Source of the DNA: Heterotrichella gracilis
Lineage: Eukaryota > Sar > Xanthophyceae > Tribonematales > Xanthonemataceae
Assembly: GCA_032358255.1 (NCBI GenBank)
Contig: JAULBX010026308.1
Coordinates: forward strand, 1-49,899
DNA length: 49,899 bases
Direction of reading: 5' to 3'
The position numbers and the translations under genes were made by a program. Below, piece by piece: positions 11,480-25,439 of the stretch; position 1 is the first letter of the stretch; each line of letters begins with the position of its first letter. The notes under the pieces are model-generated. The model ran no database searches and was not told the origin of the DNA. It saw only the letters and a list, made by a program, of their open reading frames with translations.

Positions 11480-12287
11480 CCCAGCATCAAGGTTCCTGTG
11501 CGCCCAACACACACGGGCGATATGACTCACATGGAGTAGGTGCTGCGATGCACACCAACAGCTTGAAGGACGGCACGTTTGAACAGATATAAGGCGGATG
11601 TATCGGCTGTAAAACGAATGGCACAAGGTTTGCTCCACTTTACTACGCGGTTGGGGTCTTGTACCCACCTCGAAAGGCAGAAGGCAGGGGCAAGGGAGAG
11701 AATATGCATGCATTACATCGGCAGGGCGGGAGCGAAATTCATCGTTATTAACGTTTAATGTTGTTAAAAAAACAAAAATGCCTGGAAATGTTCAATATAA
11801 TTGATTTACCACGCCTACGCCAGAGGCACGACCAAGGTGGCACATTGAAGGCATGCCTGTCTATATATACACTGCTGCTGTTGAACTGTGGGTTTTGGGG
11901 ACGTCATGCATGTGCTATTCCTGGCAACCTTGCTGATTTCAGCAACTTGGCTTGAAGGTTGGTTGCAGTATTCCCAACGCCTTTGGATGAAACAAGTCCA
12001 GCCGCAGGCCTGGAAAAAATTTGTTGTGCCCTCACCGACAACTAAGGACATTCATTGAGTTGCATTTTCAGTACTGCAACTGGCCGTCCACCCAGCCCTT
12101 GTAAAAAATCCCGGCAACGGTTGTTACACGGCCACAACAGATTGCTGCTCTTCATATGGCTTTGATACAGTGTGTGCCTACCGTATTAGCAACACCCACA
12201 ACAGCCACGGCTATTTCCCTACATCCTATTTCGCACACACTATTGAAAGTATGCAAATAGCTAGGTACATTTGACACCTATGGCCTC
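11480..12287. other. spacer between the SLC1-like and PLAT-PP2C genes
   Basis: About 800 bases separate the start of the PLAT-PP2C gene from the stop of the transporter; both read leftward. It should hold the PP2C promoter and the transporter's 3' end. A minus-strand TGTAA at 12124-12128 lies about 160 bases past the transporter stop. No other gene was recognised. Confidence 0.4.
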
Positions 12288-15200
12288 CTATGTCACCCCC
12301 CCAGCCTCTGCAAGCTCCAGCTGGGTGTAAGGTGTGGTGTCCCTTGCTTGGATCGTCCCCTGTACCCTGGCCTCCTTGTCCTCCCCATCCCCCTCGCACA
12401 GGTGGTCCACTATTACCGTGCCGAATCCATCGGACAGAAGGTTGACGCACGTTCGACAGCGATCCAGCAGCCAATCGACAGCCAAGATGATGGCAAGGTC
12501 ACCTGCATACTGATCGAGACCAACTGCCTGCAACAAACGAGGAGTAGGGTAAGTGGCAGAGGAAACAGGGCATGCATGCAGAGTCATGGCGTTGTGTGAT
12601 AGAGCGGGGAAAAGCAAACCCTGTCAATGAGGTGATGGCAAAGTGGTACCTGTGCATTAAGCTCATTGCCCCACCCCTGGCACGCCATACCTGCATAACC
12701 ATGAGCATTGTGACAAGTCCTGCTGAGGGAATGGCCGCCGCGCCCACTGCCGCCAAAGTTGCTGTGCAGGCTACCACGAGTGTGGCCGCGGGGGTCAGAG
12801 ACACCCCATGCGCCTGGAGGGGCAAGGAAAGGGGCAATGAAGGGAGGGAGCTAATTGAAGCACCCAGAGCAAATAATGGGGGCACAATGCATAAAAGGAT
12901 CCAAGGCTGCTCTAGCATGACTGGCAACACGCAACCTGGCACCTAGCACACATCAGCGCAATGTCAATGCAGCGCACTGTCAATGCAGCACCTGGCACAG
13001 ACCAGTTGCACACAGGGCCTTGGTACCTGTGCGATGAAGATGACCGTCGTTGCTTCATACAGCGCAGTGCCGTTCATGTTGATGGTTGTGCCCAGCGGCA
13101 GGAAGAACCGTATGGTGCTGTCCCTGCACCCGGCGGTGGCGGCGCACTGCATGGCCACCGGCAGGGCGGCACTGCTGGAGCTGGTGCCGAAGGCTAGGGC
13201 CAGGGCAGGGGCAAAGGTGCGACCAACAGCCAGTGGGGAGCGGCGGGTGGTGGCGTACAGCAGGCCGGGGATAAGGACGAGGCCCTGCATGGTGCGAAGT
13301 GGGCGGGGCTAAGCGACACATGCACTCACACACCGCACTGGAAGTGGCGCGGTGGGTTGGTCATGACAGGCTATGGACATGCTTTGATGGCATGCATCTA
13401 GGTAAACTAGCAGGCATGTCCCTGAACAGAGGAGGCTCATTGCTTGCCGCCCAGCATGGCCTACATGCAGCGCCAGCCCTAGCAGCACCGTGGTGATCCA
13501 CAGGCCCAATGCTGCCAGCGCCCCCGGCAGGTCACATGTGCGGCAGATGGCGGCAGCAATGAGCGAGGCCACACCCACAGGGGACAGCCACAGAGTCGCC
13601 ATCACCATCTTGCCAATGGCCGCATTGAAGGCGTTGATGGCCTTGATGAGGCCATCCGCCTGCTCGCCTGCAGCAATGCCACCCAGCACCCACTTGCCAT
13701 GGGGTACCAAGGAGGGAATGATGGGAAGGGGGTTTGTACACAGTGTACCGACTGAATGATAGCAGGCCGGGCAGCACAATCCCCTTTCAAGTATTAGTGC
13801 CTGCCCCATAGGGTCCCACATCACTTGTCAATGCGAATCCAGTGGGATATGCCTCTGGCCCTCAGGCACATTGACCCTCATGCACAGTGGGATTTGCCGC
13901 ACACTTACCGAGGGACGAGAGCGCCACCCCAAACATGAGTGAAAAGGTGATGATGCCCAGGATGTTCATGTTGACTGCTGCTGTGACCACATTGTCTGGG
14001 AACAGGCTGCGCACCACGGACAGGAGCGCAGCCAGGGGGCTGGTGGCGTGGGCAACGGGGGAGGGGTTGGGGGAAGGGCCCTGCACACAACACAGATGCT
14101 GACACCCAGGGCATTGCGTCTCTCAGGGGGCACATTGCAGTCAGAGATCGTCAGACATACAATGGCGGTAGATACGCCAGGCACCAGCCCCATTACAGGC
14201 CTGCCAAAATAGCTGCCAATGCACAGATGCCCCATGCAACCATCCCCACCCACCCCCTCACGCACCAGTGCTCGTTGGTCCCCACATGCTTGCCTGCCCG
14301 CATCCAGTGGCGCGCCCCTGCCTGGCTGGATCACCTCCACCAGCAGTATGCCCAGCAGCACAGCCGCCAGGGTTGTGGCCGCGTAGTAGGCCACCGTCAG
14401 CCGTGCCAGGCGGGCCATGCTGGCCGATGACTCGCGCAGCGCACACACACCCGCCACCATGGACCCGGCAATCAGTGGCAGCACAAGCATCTTCAGCAGG
14501 CGCAGCATGATCTCGCCGGGCAGGCCTGGGGCAAGGTGACAAAGGGGGGGATTACAGGGAGTGGAACGGAGGCTGCGTTCCCATGCACATTGACATCATG
14601 CCAGTGCATGGGTAATGCACATGAGGCGAACATGGTGGCACATGGTGCAATGCAACTTCTAGAATCTCATCTGATTGAGATGGGCACATGGTGATTCAGC
14701 CTTGTACATCTTCTGGTTGAGATGGGCACATGGCGATTCAGCCTTGTACTTGGTGTGCCGCACCTATCAACTCTATTGCCTGCTGCGAGGGGGACGCCTG
14801 GCTGATGAGCAGCCCCACCGCCACCCCCACCACCACACCCACCACCGTGGCGGCCAGCAGGGGCTCGTGGGTGAGGGCGGCCCACCATTGTTTGTACCAC
14901 CTAGGAGGGGGCGCGCTTTCTATCAGGCAGGCGCCAGTTGGGGATGGGGTGGGGTACATACCATCATCCTGCAAAGGTAATTCGCAATGTATGTGCCTGG
15001 CATTACACCCGCATTATTATAATGCCTGGCATTGCATGCGGGCAGGCATGCAGCTGCAATTGTGAATAAATTTGCAAGGCAGTAGAAATATTGCAAAGGC
15101 AGCAGCTGTGGTGCTGCATGGCGCAACCTGCTGGTGTTGCTTACCTCCTCACCCAGCTTCAGTGCTGAGGCATGGCTGAGAGGTAGCGACTCCCCTAGCA

Positions 15201-15300
15201 GACGCTGGCTATCGCTCACTCCTGCCACCCCGTTGCCCACCACCTGCCCATAGGTTGTGCGCGCTGCACCAGTCTCCAAGCTGCTGCCTGGCAAGGACAT
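12288..15300 (-). CDS. SLC1/DAACS-family acidic amino-acid transporter (EAAT/GltP-like)
   Basis: Exons read right to left: 15145-15300, about 14764-14968, 14267-14525, 13907-14090, 13460-13690, 13025-13290, 12690-12820 and 12288-12530. Features include TM2 MLRLLKMLVLPLIAGS, hairpin 1 GTSSSSAALPV, PLGTTINMNGTALYE, hairpin 2 AAIPSAGLVTM, and VDWLLDRCRTCVNLLSD near the end. The last keeps the Asp, Arg, Thr, Asn and Asp that bind acidic substrates and sodium in GltPh and EAATs, so glutamate or aspartate is likely. The NMDGT signature reads NMNGT. The N-terminal about 52 residues are hydrophilic and the C-terminal tail is acidic; both should be cytosolic. The start at 15300 gives an in-phase first exon; 15339 is an alternative. 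Middle exon borders are approximate. Confidence 0.9.
14668..14751. repeat. 42-base tandem duplication in a transporter intron
   Basis: Two adjacent near-identical copies contain GTTGAGATGGGCACATGG or its one-base variant followed by CGATTCAGCC-type sequence, with a 42-base period. They lie just inside the intron between the exons ending IELI and beginning GLPGEI. A recent local duplication is the simplest reading. Confidence 0.8.
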
Positions 15301-16900
15301 GGCGCCAGCAGGGGGGGCTGGTCGTGCTGCTCGTGGCACTGGCAGGAGGGTGGGGCGGGGGCCAGATGCCAGCTACAGGGCAGCAGGCCATGCACGCCGT
15401 GAACACTGTGTACCCAGGTTGGTTAGGTACCACACCGTGCAACACCGTGTTGGTTAGAACTACCACACAGCTGAGAGTGAGGTGCCCCTGAAAGTCCCAG
15501 GTTGGGTCCCTGGGTGGGCTTGTAGACCAGGCTGTATGCCAGGCTATTTCAAGTTGTACAGTGATAGCACCAGGTTGCTACCCTCTAGACGTAACCTCAA
15601 TGTCTATAGAAGACCTCGCTGGACCCGAACTACAACCGATAACCTGTATGACTCATGGGTTGTACAAGACTATTACACCGAGCTGGTGCGGTGCTCCACT
15701 GAAAAATTCTAGAGCATGCTTCAAACAGGGTCTTACTAGAAAAAGGAATTATTTAAGACGGCGCGTGCTACGTAGATCAGTTCGTTAACCTGGTTACCCC
15801 CTGTATGCATGCATACACTGCAGCTGACACCACCCCACTCTCAGTGAAAAACAACACCTACAAGTACCTGCCACTATAAAGGCAACATACACACAAGGTG
15901 ATACCCCTGCAGGTATCAGCGTTAGTCTAGGAACAGACAAGCATCGCTTACAGAATGTGCAATTAGGTGAGACTGGGTACTTTGCGTTATGCTGGCAAGT
16001 CACTTAAGAGTGCAGTGTAGCACCCCTGGAGTGTCCCTGACAAAGTAGAGCATTGGGGAGCCAGGCCATTGCCAACATCTGTGGAACAAGGTGAGTGGCC
16101 TCTTCTCTTTCCGTTGCCTTGTGACAGTCTCACTCGTGCGACTGGCGCCTTTCTGCAATGGCCAAGCATGCCAATCGCCATGCCAATCGCCATGCCAGTG
16201 CAAGTTGCAGGTTGTAAAGCCTAGGGATCAGCGTCTGTTTTTTAAATCAAATCTTTCCGATAATCACATAAGGATCATGATATTCACTGCTTCATCACTC
16301 AAATACCAGCACGTAACAAATGCCTCCAGCTAGCGAGCGGAGGTTGAAGACAAAGAAAAGTTTGCCAACTGGATTCTAGGGTAAAATAACGAACGGATCA
16401 CAATTGCCAGCAGCTAGCTAAAAAAAGTGCATGTGAAACCCACGAAGATACAGCCGTAAAAAAAAACCATAACATACTGCATAAAATATAGCACAGTATG
16501 GCATGTCACACTATTTTATCACTGCATCTTCTAATCCAATCAATCGATTTTCATACTAAGGAGAGGCTTTCGCACAACTACTCTTGCGAACATGGCTCAC
16601 AAAGTACATCAACGAGACAAGCAATAATGGCCTCGGATGCACACAGCGAAAGGAGTGAACAGCCTGGCGACAGCTGCACAACGTAAATGTTGACACTTTC
16701 ACACTGCATTCACACTGCCCACTGTACACCAGCACCTATCCCAAGTGCTCCCCAGCAGCCTCAGCTACAAGCCTCTTGCCTGGGGGCTAGAATGTGATTA
16801 TTTTGCTCCTAATTCTAAATCCTATTTAATCCTTATCTATTTCCTGCTTGTGCTCCCATTACCCCCCTATTGATTGTCTGCCATCCCCCCGTGGCTGCAC
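15301..16900. other. intergenic region between SKI2 and the transporter
   Basis: About 1.6 kb with no recognised gene. It holds the transporter promoter and the SKI2 3' untranslated region. A short tandem repeat, two and a half copies of CATGCCAATCGC, lies at 16167-16197. The part from 16200 to 16900 is comparatively AT-rich. Confidence 0.45.
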
Positions 16901-19900
16901 CTAAGTGACATACAGACTGGCCGCAAAAATGACGTCGCGCTTGATGCTGGCTGATGCAGCCTCCATCTGCAATGCATGAGGACCATTGGTGAGCATCAGG
17001 GACAACGGCGCATATCGAATGTGAGCAAAATGCGTTAGTCAGAGCACCGCTTCCAATGCGAGCAAGGGTGGCTTAGGAGGGGTAGATGTTTAGACAGTGG
17101 ATTTCAAGGTTTACGGCAGCCTACACCCATATCATTAGGAGTTGCCCCCCCTCATGCATACCTGTTTATACAGCGCGGTGTTGCCCATCACCCTGGCCGC
17201 GTCCCTGAACTCCCTGCAGGTCTCATCCAGCCGCACCATGGTGCGCACAATGCTGCCCTCCATCACGTCGGTCAGGCCGCAGATCTCCTCAAAGGGCATG
17301 CCGCGAGCCCACTCGTACACAACCTGGCGGGAAAGGGGGGGTGCGCGTATGGGGCTGAAGGAGAATAGTAACATCAACAGCATCAAGTGTGCAGGGCTTG
17401 CTGCTCACAGCCATGCCATGCCCGTTCACACCAAATACAGACGATTGTGATGACCATGCGTCACCATCTGGGGATCGCCACACCCTTTCCCAGTGAATAC
17501 AGCATTTTGACCCCACCCCAGTTCCCCCTCCTCTCACCTCCATGAGCCCCATGCGCAGCACCCCCTGCGCCCACTCCTCCGGCACCAGGTCCAGCCCCTC
17601 ATCCTGCTGCGCCTGCCCCGCAGCCAGCGCTATGGCCTGCAGGTCCCCCCGCGCCGCCACCAGGCGGGGCGGCAGCTCAGGCGCCACGTCGGTCTTCTCC
17701 TGGAACACCAGCGCAGACAGCAGCCCCACCGCCTCCTCTGGCTCAAGGTCGGCCAGCACACCTGCAAAGATGAGCTCGGTGCACACCAGCTCGTCCCCGC
17801 TGTTGATCTCGCACGCCACTCTCCCCTTGAGCTTGACGGTGTCGTCCTCATCCACGTACCCCAGGCGCCGCAGCACGCGCAGGCGCTGGTGGAACTCAGG
17901 CAGCGCGGCCAGGTTTGCGTCGCTGAGCGCGTGTGCCAGGGCCTTGGTGCGGGATGACAGCAGGGCTGCGCTGCGCACCAGGGCGTACATGGAGGGCAGC
18001 TGGGGGTCACTGCGGCAGTGGGAGGGAGCAACTTGTAAAGGTGCCAGGGGGTGCAATGCAAGCTGATATGATATGCCAGCCTACACCAGATATGGCAATT
18101 CAACATGACAATACATTAAGCATTGTTAAATTGGTACCTCGCCCTACCTGTGGCACGCCATGCTTGCCCTGATGCCCAGCAGTTGCTGCCGTTCCCGTAT
18201 GGCCTGCCAGGTGTCCATCTGAGACACCTTGAGGTCAGTGAGGGGGTCCAGGGTGGGGGGGTCACCACCTTCAGCTGCCGCACGCTCCTGGGCGCAGGAG
18301 GGGTGGTGCAGTGAGATTGGGGGTTAGGTACAAGGGGGGGGGGGAGCCATGTGGACGACTACTCGTCAGCATGTCAGGTGGATGCACCTCGCCACAACTA
18401 CTTCAAGCAGGAGTCATCCTCATGCAGCAGCGGTCACCAGTGGTGCATGTTGGGCCCTCACTCCACGAGCTGGTACACTACAGCAACCTACTCTCCACGC
18501 CATGCTTGCAATGCTGGCGTCTGCTTTACACTGACGCCTCCAATCAGCTCAACTGCTCCCGTCATGCCACCTCTACCCCCCCCACACCTGTATCTGCATC
18601 AGTGCCAGGATTGCCGACGCAATGGCTGCATCTTCCGGCTCAGGCCACAGCGGCCCGCCATGCACCCGCAGCTGCTGCTTGCAGATGGCGTCAATGTGCT
18701 GCAGCTCGCCCTCAAGCAGCCGGTACCCAGTGCCCGCCACCTCACCGCACAGGGGCAGCTTGGGTTGCAGGATGCCCCTGCGCACACCCATACCACCGAA
18801 GGGGTCGCGCCCATCCTGCGCGCCACGCCCACCTGCAGCACAAATACAAGCCACGGCCTTGCATACTGTGACTGGGCTCCCAGCAAAATGAATAAACAAT
18901 CACCACAGCACTGCAATTGCTGTAAATACGCTTGTCCCTGCTCACCATTCAGATGGAATGCGGATTGGCAGGCATGGGAGTAATAAAGAGTGCACACGCC
19001 GACCCTGAGCAAATACCCTCGCCACTGAACCTGCTCTGTGCGCGACACCCACCTCGTACAAAGCCCTTGCCAAACGGCTCATCCACTCCCGTGCTTCCCC
19101 CACTAGCTGTCACCCCCTGTGCCTCCGCGACCTCGTCCACCTTGTCAAAGGGAGTGGGCCGGTGCAGGCACAGCAGGATGCGTGTGCCCAGCCCTGCCCC
19201 GCCAGCCCGCGGTGGCCTGCCCTTGGTGTCGGGCGTGGCACACACCATGCCCAGCTCAGTCACCCCGCTGGCTGGGTCGGTGTACAGCACCACGCGCCCA
19301 GCCACCAGCGCCTGCTGCGCAGCCTTGCTGGAGAATATCTGCAAGCGGGGTGTGTGTGGGTTGCATGCACAGCCAGGGTGGTGGCGGTTGCATGGTGCGG
19401 ACCCTGTCCACGGTAGCCAGGGACGCAGTGGCCATGCAACATCTTGTGCAATGGCAGGCGCTACATAGACCGCTACCAATACATTGCACATGTCACGAAC
19501 ACAGTGCCACTCCCCTGCCCCCCACCCACCTCCTGCTGCAGCTGCCCATTGAGCTGCGCAATGCGCGCCGACACCTGGTAGTACTCCTCCACCGCCTGGC
19601 GAGAGGCACCGCTGAGGGACTGGGGCCAGGGCCGCCGCGCCACCCGCTGCTGCGCATCCTGCAGCCTGCGAAGCGCCTGGAGCTTCTCAGGGGCGCCCCG
19701 CTGCGCATGGAACTCGGCAAAGCTGCGCTTCATCATGTCTTCAACCTAGGGCACGAATGGGAAAGAAATGAACAGGAGAAATAGATGAACAGGAAGCCTG
19801 CATTTGGTGCCAAAGCCATATCTTTGTGCAGACCAAGGCATGCTCAAGGGTTTCAGATCATCATGCATGCACGGCAGCTGCCCACAGCAGATCAGTTCAA

Positions 19901-22900
19901 AACAACCTCCCCTGCATGTTACTATCTACCCGCCTTGAGGTCCTCCACCCTCAGCAGGTTGAGTATCATTGAGTAGGTGAGGCGGAAGCGCGACTCCAGC
20001 TTGGTGGCTGCCCCGGTGAGCATGGTGCGCACAGGACCCTCCTCGGGCAGGTCATCCCAGCAGGCGATGAGGACGGTGCCAACCGTGTCCAACCCACGGC
20101 GTCCCGCCCGCCCCGCCATTTGCGTGTACTCACCCGGCAACAGGTGCCTGGAGACAGGGGCGGGACGAGGGTGCTAGGGGTGTGGCAAGAATAGCGCAGT
20201 TGGGCCGGCAAACAGGCGAACTGATGGTGCCAATGCTTCACCAATATGTCACGGTGCATATTTCATTGAACTCATGTGCAATTTTCCATTTCACACATTT
20301 TTCATTACAAAAAGGTCCAAAGCGATGCAGGGACTACAACCGCATGACTCCACATGATTCCTACTTTGCAGGTCATTCAGTGCTTGCTCCCCCAGTGCCC
20401 ACCTGAACCCCTTGCCGTCATGCTTGCGAAGCGACTCAAACACCACGCATCTTGCCGGCGCGTTGACCCCCATGGCAAATGTCTCCGTTGAGAACAGCAC
20501 CTTGATGACGCCCTTGCATAACAGCATCTCAACAACCTCCTTCATGATGGGCAGCAGGCCTAGGCAGGGCAGCACAGGGGCATGGCTCAGGGGCAAGCAA
20601 GACACCGCTCCAACACCATGCATGGGCCAAGCGCCATTAACACACATTCCCAATCTAGAACTGACATGCGTAATTGCGCCCGGCAATGGCGGCCCCACAT
20701 TGCACCGCCTTTACATGCCATACTCTATATCAACCCATGACTATTGCCTAGCCTTTCCCAATCACAGCCAATGCATGCACATGCCTTACACCCCACCCTG
20801 CCGTGCCTAAGGTTCCCCATGCCGCCCCTCACCCGCATGGTGCACCCCTATGCCCCTCTTCAGCTTTTCAGTGATGTCCAGTATCTGCGGCAGGTGCCTG
20901 TCGCCTCCCTTGAGCCGCGCCAGGCTCTTTTCGCAGAACACGTGGATCTCACTCTTCTCGCTGCCGGTGGTCAGGTCAAGCGAGCCCAGGCTGTGTGCAT
21001 GCGAGTCGCATTTCTTCTTGGAGAAACAAAACACCACAATGGGAATGAGCTGCCTGCGCAGGGGATGGGCAGGGTGGTGAGGAGCAAGGAGGGTGGTGCG
21101 AAAGCCATGCATGTGTTGCTCTGCCGCCGTTGGGAGGAATGCTGCACAAAAGCATGGCGCTGGAATTGAGCTCCTGCCCTCAGAGTGTGTGTGACAAGCC
21201 CCAGAAAAATGCAGAGTCCAACAAAAGTCAAGCAGGGAGATCGCCCCGCCCCCACCCACTTTTTGCGCATTTGCTCAATGAGCTGCATCCACTGCGACCG
21301 CTCCACACGCCCTCGCCCTCCACCCCCTTGGCCCATGCCGGCGCGGATCTGGCCCTGGATGCTGCGCCCCCGTGCCGCCGCTGCAGCTGCCGGACCCCGG
21401 CCTGCCCCCCTCCCCCCACCGCCCTTGGCATCTGGCGGTGCGTTCTTTTGTTTGGCAAAGTTGCGCGCCTTCATCATTCCCTGGGAGAGCATTACAGGGG
21501 GGTATTGCAGAATATGTGCAAGCATGCAGAGACCTGCCAGTGGGTATGGATGTCCTCCAGCAAAGTCCTGGATGCAGGCCGTGGGCCTGTCCCTGTTGGG
21601 TTTTTAGACATGCAATGACAAATGCGGTCCCTTGATACACCCCAACCTTGGCCCACCAGGGTTGGTTCCCCAACCATCCCCCAGCTCTCTTCCCCGACCC
21701 CACCCCCCCACGCACCTCCGGTATGAACACCTCGTGGCGTGCAATGGTGAACATCTGCCCTGCGTAGTACAGGTTGTGCTCCAGCGGCACGGGGCGGCGG
21801 GTGGTGCCCGTCACATGCACCACCTTGCGCTTGGTGCGCCCAACCCAGTCGGCAAACTCGATCACGTTCGGCACCTGCATAAATGTTAACATTTATTGGT
21901 CTCTCCAACATCTTGTGTGCCCAGGATGGGTCCCTGAATATGGTGTCCACAATATTATTAAAAAAGCATAGCAAATTCTGTAGAGCTTAAATAACAGATT
22001 AAAATGCAAATAAAAAATACATATATATTTGTAAAAAACAATCAGGCATTCAGAAACCTGCCGCAGCTGAGGAGCAAGGCAAGGCAACAAGTGAAAATTG
22101 ATGCTATCATGCGGGGCAGGGGAGTGGTGTGGGAGGAGGCGGGGTGGGAGTGGGGTAATTCTCTAGCTTGCAAGCCACATTGTGCCACACACCCCTCCCC
22201 CCGCTCACCGTTGCCGACAGCAGCACCAGGTTGACGTGCTGCGGCAGCATGATGATCACCTCCTCCCACACCACCCCCCGCTCCGCGTCATTGACGTAGT
22301 GCACCTCGTCAAACACAACCCACTCGATGTCGCGGATGATGTCTGCACCCTTGTACAGCATGCTGCGCAGGATCTCGGTGGTCATGATGAGGCAGGGCGA
22401 CTCAGGGCGGATGCTGACGTCACCGGTCAGCAGGCCCACCTGGGCAAGGGGGAGCAAGGGATATGGAGTGAAGTGCCGCCATGGGCTAAGGGTTCTTCCT
22501 AGAGGGGGCGGGCCCAGGGGAGTGGTCCCATCCCCTCCATGATGTAACAGCCCACCGGTCAATGCACGCTCATAAATGAAGAGCAAACACATTTGCCGGC
22601 AACCATTGGTAGGGGTTGAGTGGACCCAATGTCATGGGGTGCGCACCTCAAACTCTGAGCTGAAGTCCCGGAACTTCTGGTTGGAGATGGTTTTGATGGG
22701 TGACGTGTAAATTGCGCGTGTGCAGTGCTGCGCCGCCAGGGCAAACGCATACTCTGCCACAACGGTCTTGCCGGCGGAGGTATGGGCAGCAACAAACACA
22801 GACTCGCCCTGCAATGGCCGCCAAGGCATGGTAAGAGCCTGTTGGGCGCTTGATGCATGGTGCATGGTTATATGTACATTTGCATTGCAAGCACCGCTGT

Positions 22901-25439
22901 AGATTGAGCGCAAAGCTGGTGCCACCGCATGCATGCCCTGCCACTCACCCGCTCCAAGTGCACGATGGCCTCTTTCTGGAAGTGATCCAGCTCAAAGGGA
23001 TACGTCTTGGCCAAATTCCCTTTGATGGCGTTGAATGCGGCGTTGACGTCAGGGATGGCACCCCGCACGGCCCACTCCGATTCCCGCTTCACCTTGGCTT
23101 TCTTTGAGGAGTTGTCCACCCCGGTGGCTTCACCCCGCAGCCACCAATCAGGGTGTGACGCATCAGCAGCAAGGATGTCCTCCACCACCGCCGCATCCCC
23201 ACCCTCAGCCCCGGCGACTACAGACAAGGGGTACACATTTGAACTGCAGCGGCTGCAATGGCGCACATGGGCCTGACCCACGGGTTCATAAGCTGATGCC
23301 TGGGGGGTTTGCAGTAGCATGCTTGTCTATATGCACAGTGGGTGCCGACATCACGCCATACCAGTGAAGGCGCATTGTGGTGTTAGCTCTGCCATACAGT
23401 GCCACTCACCGTCTACAACAGCCCCAGGAATGTCTCCGACATCAGGGAGGTCAACCACCAGGGCCAATACGCTGGAGGCCGTGCGTGCCGCGGGATGCAA
23501 GGCATGCTTGGACTGAGGCGCCACCACTTCCTGCTGCGCTTCCCCATCCTCGCTCCCCTCTTCCTCCTCTTCCTCATCCTCCTCCAGCCACACGCCACTG
23601 AACAGCTCATCCAGCGCAATTGCCTGTGAGCATGTGGCGGGGTGAGGCCAGGTGCATGATCCATGCCTATGGCACATGCAATCACGCCTATCTGAGCAAC
23701 CGATGTATCTGCCGTTGGGGACTGGAGATGGGCAAAGCATCAAGGTGGTGCAGGTGCCACAATCCTGCAAGCCTCACCGATGTTCCCGCTGCTGCCGTTG
23801 CTACATTGCCATCATATGCGCCATCAGCACCCACAGTGGCTGAATGCTGCGCATGGGCACGGGCATGGGTATCAGCTGCCTCCCCATTGGCCCAGCCCCC
23901 AAACACGCCATACTCCAGCCCTGGTGCAAGCACCTTGGCATGCACCACATCCTCCATGTCCCTCAGCCATGCACCGCTGCATGCCTCCTCAGCTGCCGCG
24001 CCTGCAGCACCCTCAGTGGCCTGCCAGGGCTCGCCGCCTGCGCCAAGACGCCCATGTGAGGCTGCCAACTTCATTATGTATCAGGGTGTGACCTGATGAA
24101 TGGATCACTTAACACGTTGCATGCAATCGCATCCATCATGAGTGACCCATGTGGTAGGCCCATTACCGTGCATGGATGCATTCACTTGAAGTCATGGTTG
24201 CAATGTGTACATCAGGGGGTCCATGCATGTGGCACCTGGTGCAAATGGCGTGTTGACGATGCTCCCCCGCACATATTCCCTGCTGCCCTGTCGAGCCTGG
24301 ACCTTGCGGAGCAGAGCAACACTGGCGGTACCAGCGGCCTGCGGATGCAGAAGAAGAGCACATGACTGGAAAGCATTCGGCACACGCATCAGAGTTGCTT
24401 TATTTGCCTTGCTTCATTTGGATTGCCAAGGGGCTGCACTGTTCCATGCCAGCCAAACCAGGCTGCACTTGGCTGGGCAGTTTGAAAGCATTGTGGGGCC
24501 AGTGTCCGCATGCGGTTAATTCCCAGGGTGATTTACAGATCTGCTGCATCCCCTCCACTGCAATCCCTTGCCCCCATCCATGTGCGCACCTCCAGCTCCT
24601 CAAGTGCCACCTCCCTAAACAGGTGCGCTACGGTGGGGGTGGCAATGTCAGGCAGCAGCGGCTCAACCACAGTGCGAGGTGGGAAGGGGGACGTCCAAGT
24701 GGTGGTGTGCAGCGGGGGCAGGCTGGTCCAGCAAAAACCTGGATTGCAGTGTGTGGTGAGTGACGTCAGAGCACCCTTGATGCCAGCGCTGCCAGTCGTG
24801 CGCTGGTGCCGAGCGGCGGCAGGCATGAGCACTTGTATTCAAAATGCCAATTAGCAAGCCCTAAACCGAACGCGCCAGTCCACGCGCCAAAGCATGATCA
24901 CAGCTGCTGGTTTCGCACCGTAGGTGGCCACCCCACCAGGGATGTCATCAAAGCGGGTCTCTAGGTACTGCTCCCGCAATGCAGCGGCCCATGCATCAGG
25001 TGGTAGGGGGTCCAGTGCAGGCGCCTGCAAAGGACAGGGGGGTAGAGGGGTGAGGACCGCCGCACCCTGGCACCTCTGCCCGTGAACATAGGCAGGAAAG
25101 TGTACAATACTTTGCAGCGCACGAAGTCTAAGCGTGCTGGAAGGCCTTGAACGTGTTATCGCAGTACAAATAATGAAACGTGGTACTCAGCAAGCAGTCA
25201 CCAATTGGGCTGTGCAACAGTTTACCTCACTGGGACAAGTATTGCATACGCATGCATATGGTTACACTTGCCTACGCACGAGTGGGCTGCACGCGCCACT
25301 CGCTGCACAAGTGACATATTTATCCAGTGAAATATACCTGGGTGAACTCAGATAGTACGCCGTGTGGCCGGGTATCCAATACCACCGAGCCACTAGATCC
25401 CACCGTCCAACCAAACGATGGCTGCACTCCCACTACCAT
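16901..25439 (-). CDS. SKI2: SKI2-type DExH RNA helicase (superkiller complex)
   Basis: SKI2 unwinds mRNA and feeds it to the cytosolic exosome for 3'-5' decay, with SKI3 and SKI8. About 21 exons span 8.5 kb. The first is 25338-25439 (34 codons, starting [14 protein letters not shown]) and the last 16901-16966, ending [13 protein letters not shown]. Helicase motifs in order: AHTSAGKT (about 22770), FDEVH (about 22300), LLSATV (about 22210), [15 protein letters not shown] (about 20500), [13 protein letters not shown] (about 20100). N-terminal SKI2 signatures [13 protein letters not shown] (about 24260) and [20 protein letters not shown] (about 24650) separate it from MTR4. An acidic Glu-rich stretch lies at about 23530-23590, and a Gly/Ala/Arg-rich insertion at 21240-21480 within the helicase core is longer than I would expect. 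The exon chain is secure; many exact borders are approximate. Confidence 0.92.

Noticed and set aside
11480..11713. Upstream extension of the PLAT-PP2C frame to an ATG at 11713
   Set aside because: The 78 extra codons look like untranslated sequence (Cys/His-rich, no presequence character). The ATG at 11479 begins a good targeting leader.
17542..18066. Long plus-strand frame opposite a SKI2 exon
   Set aside because: It is the antisense shadow of a conserved SKI2 exon; GC-rich exons often have open antisense frames.
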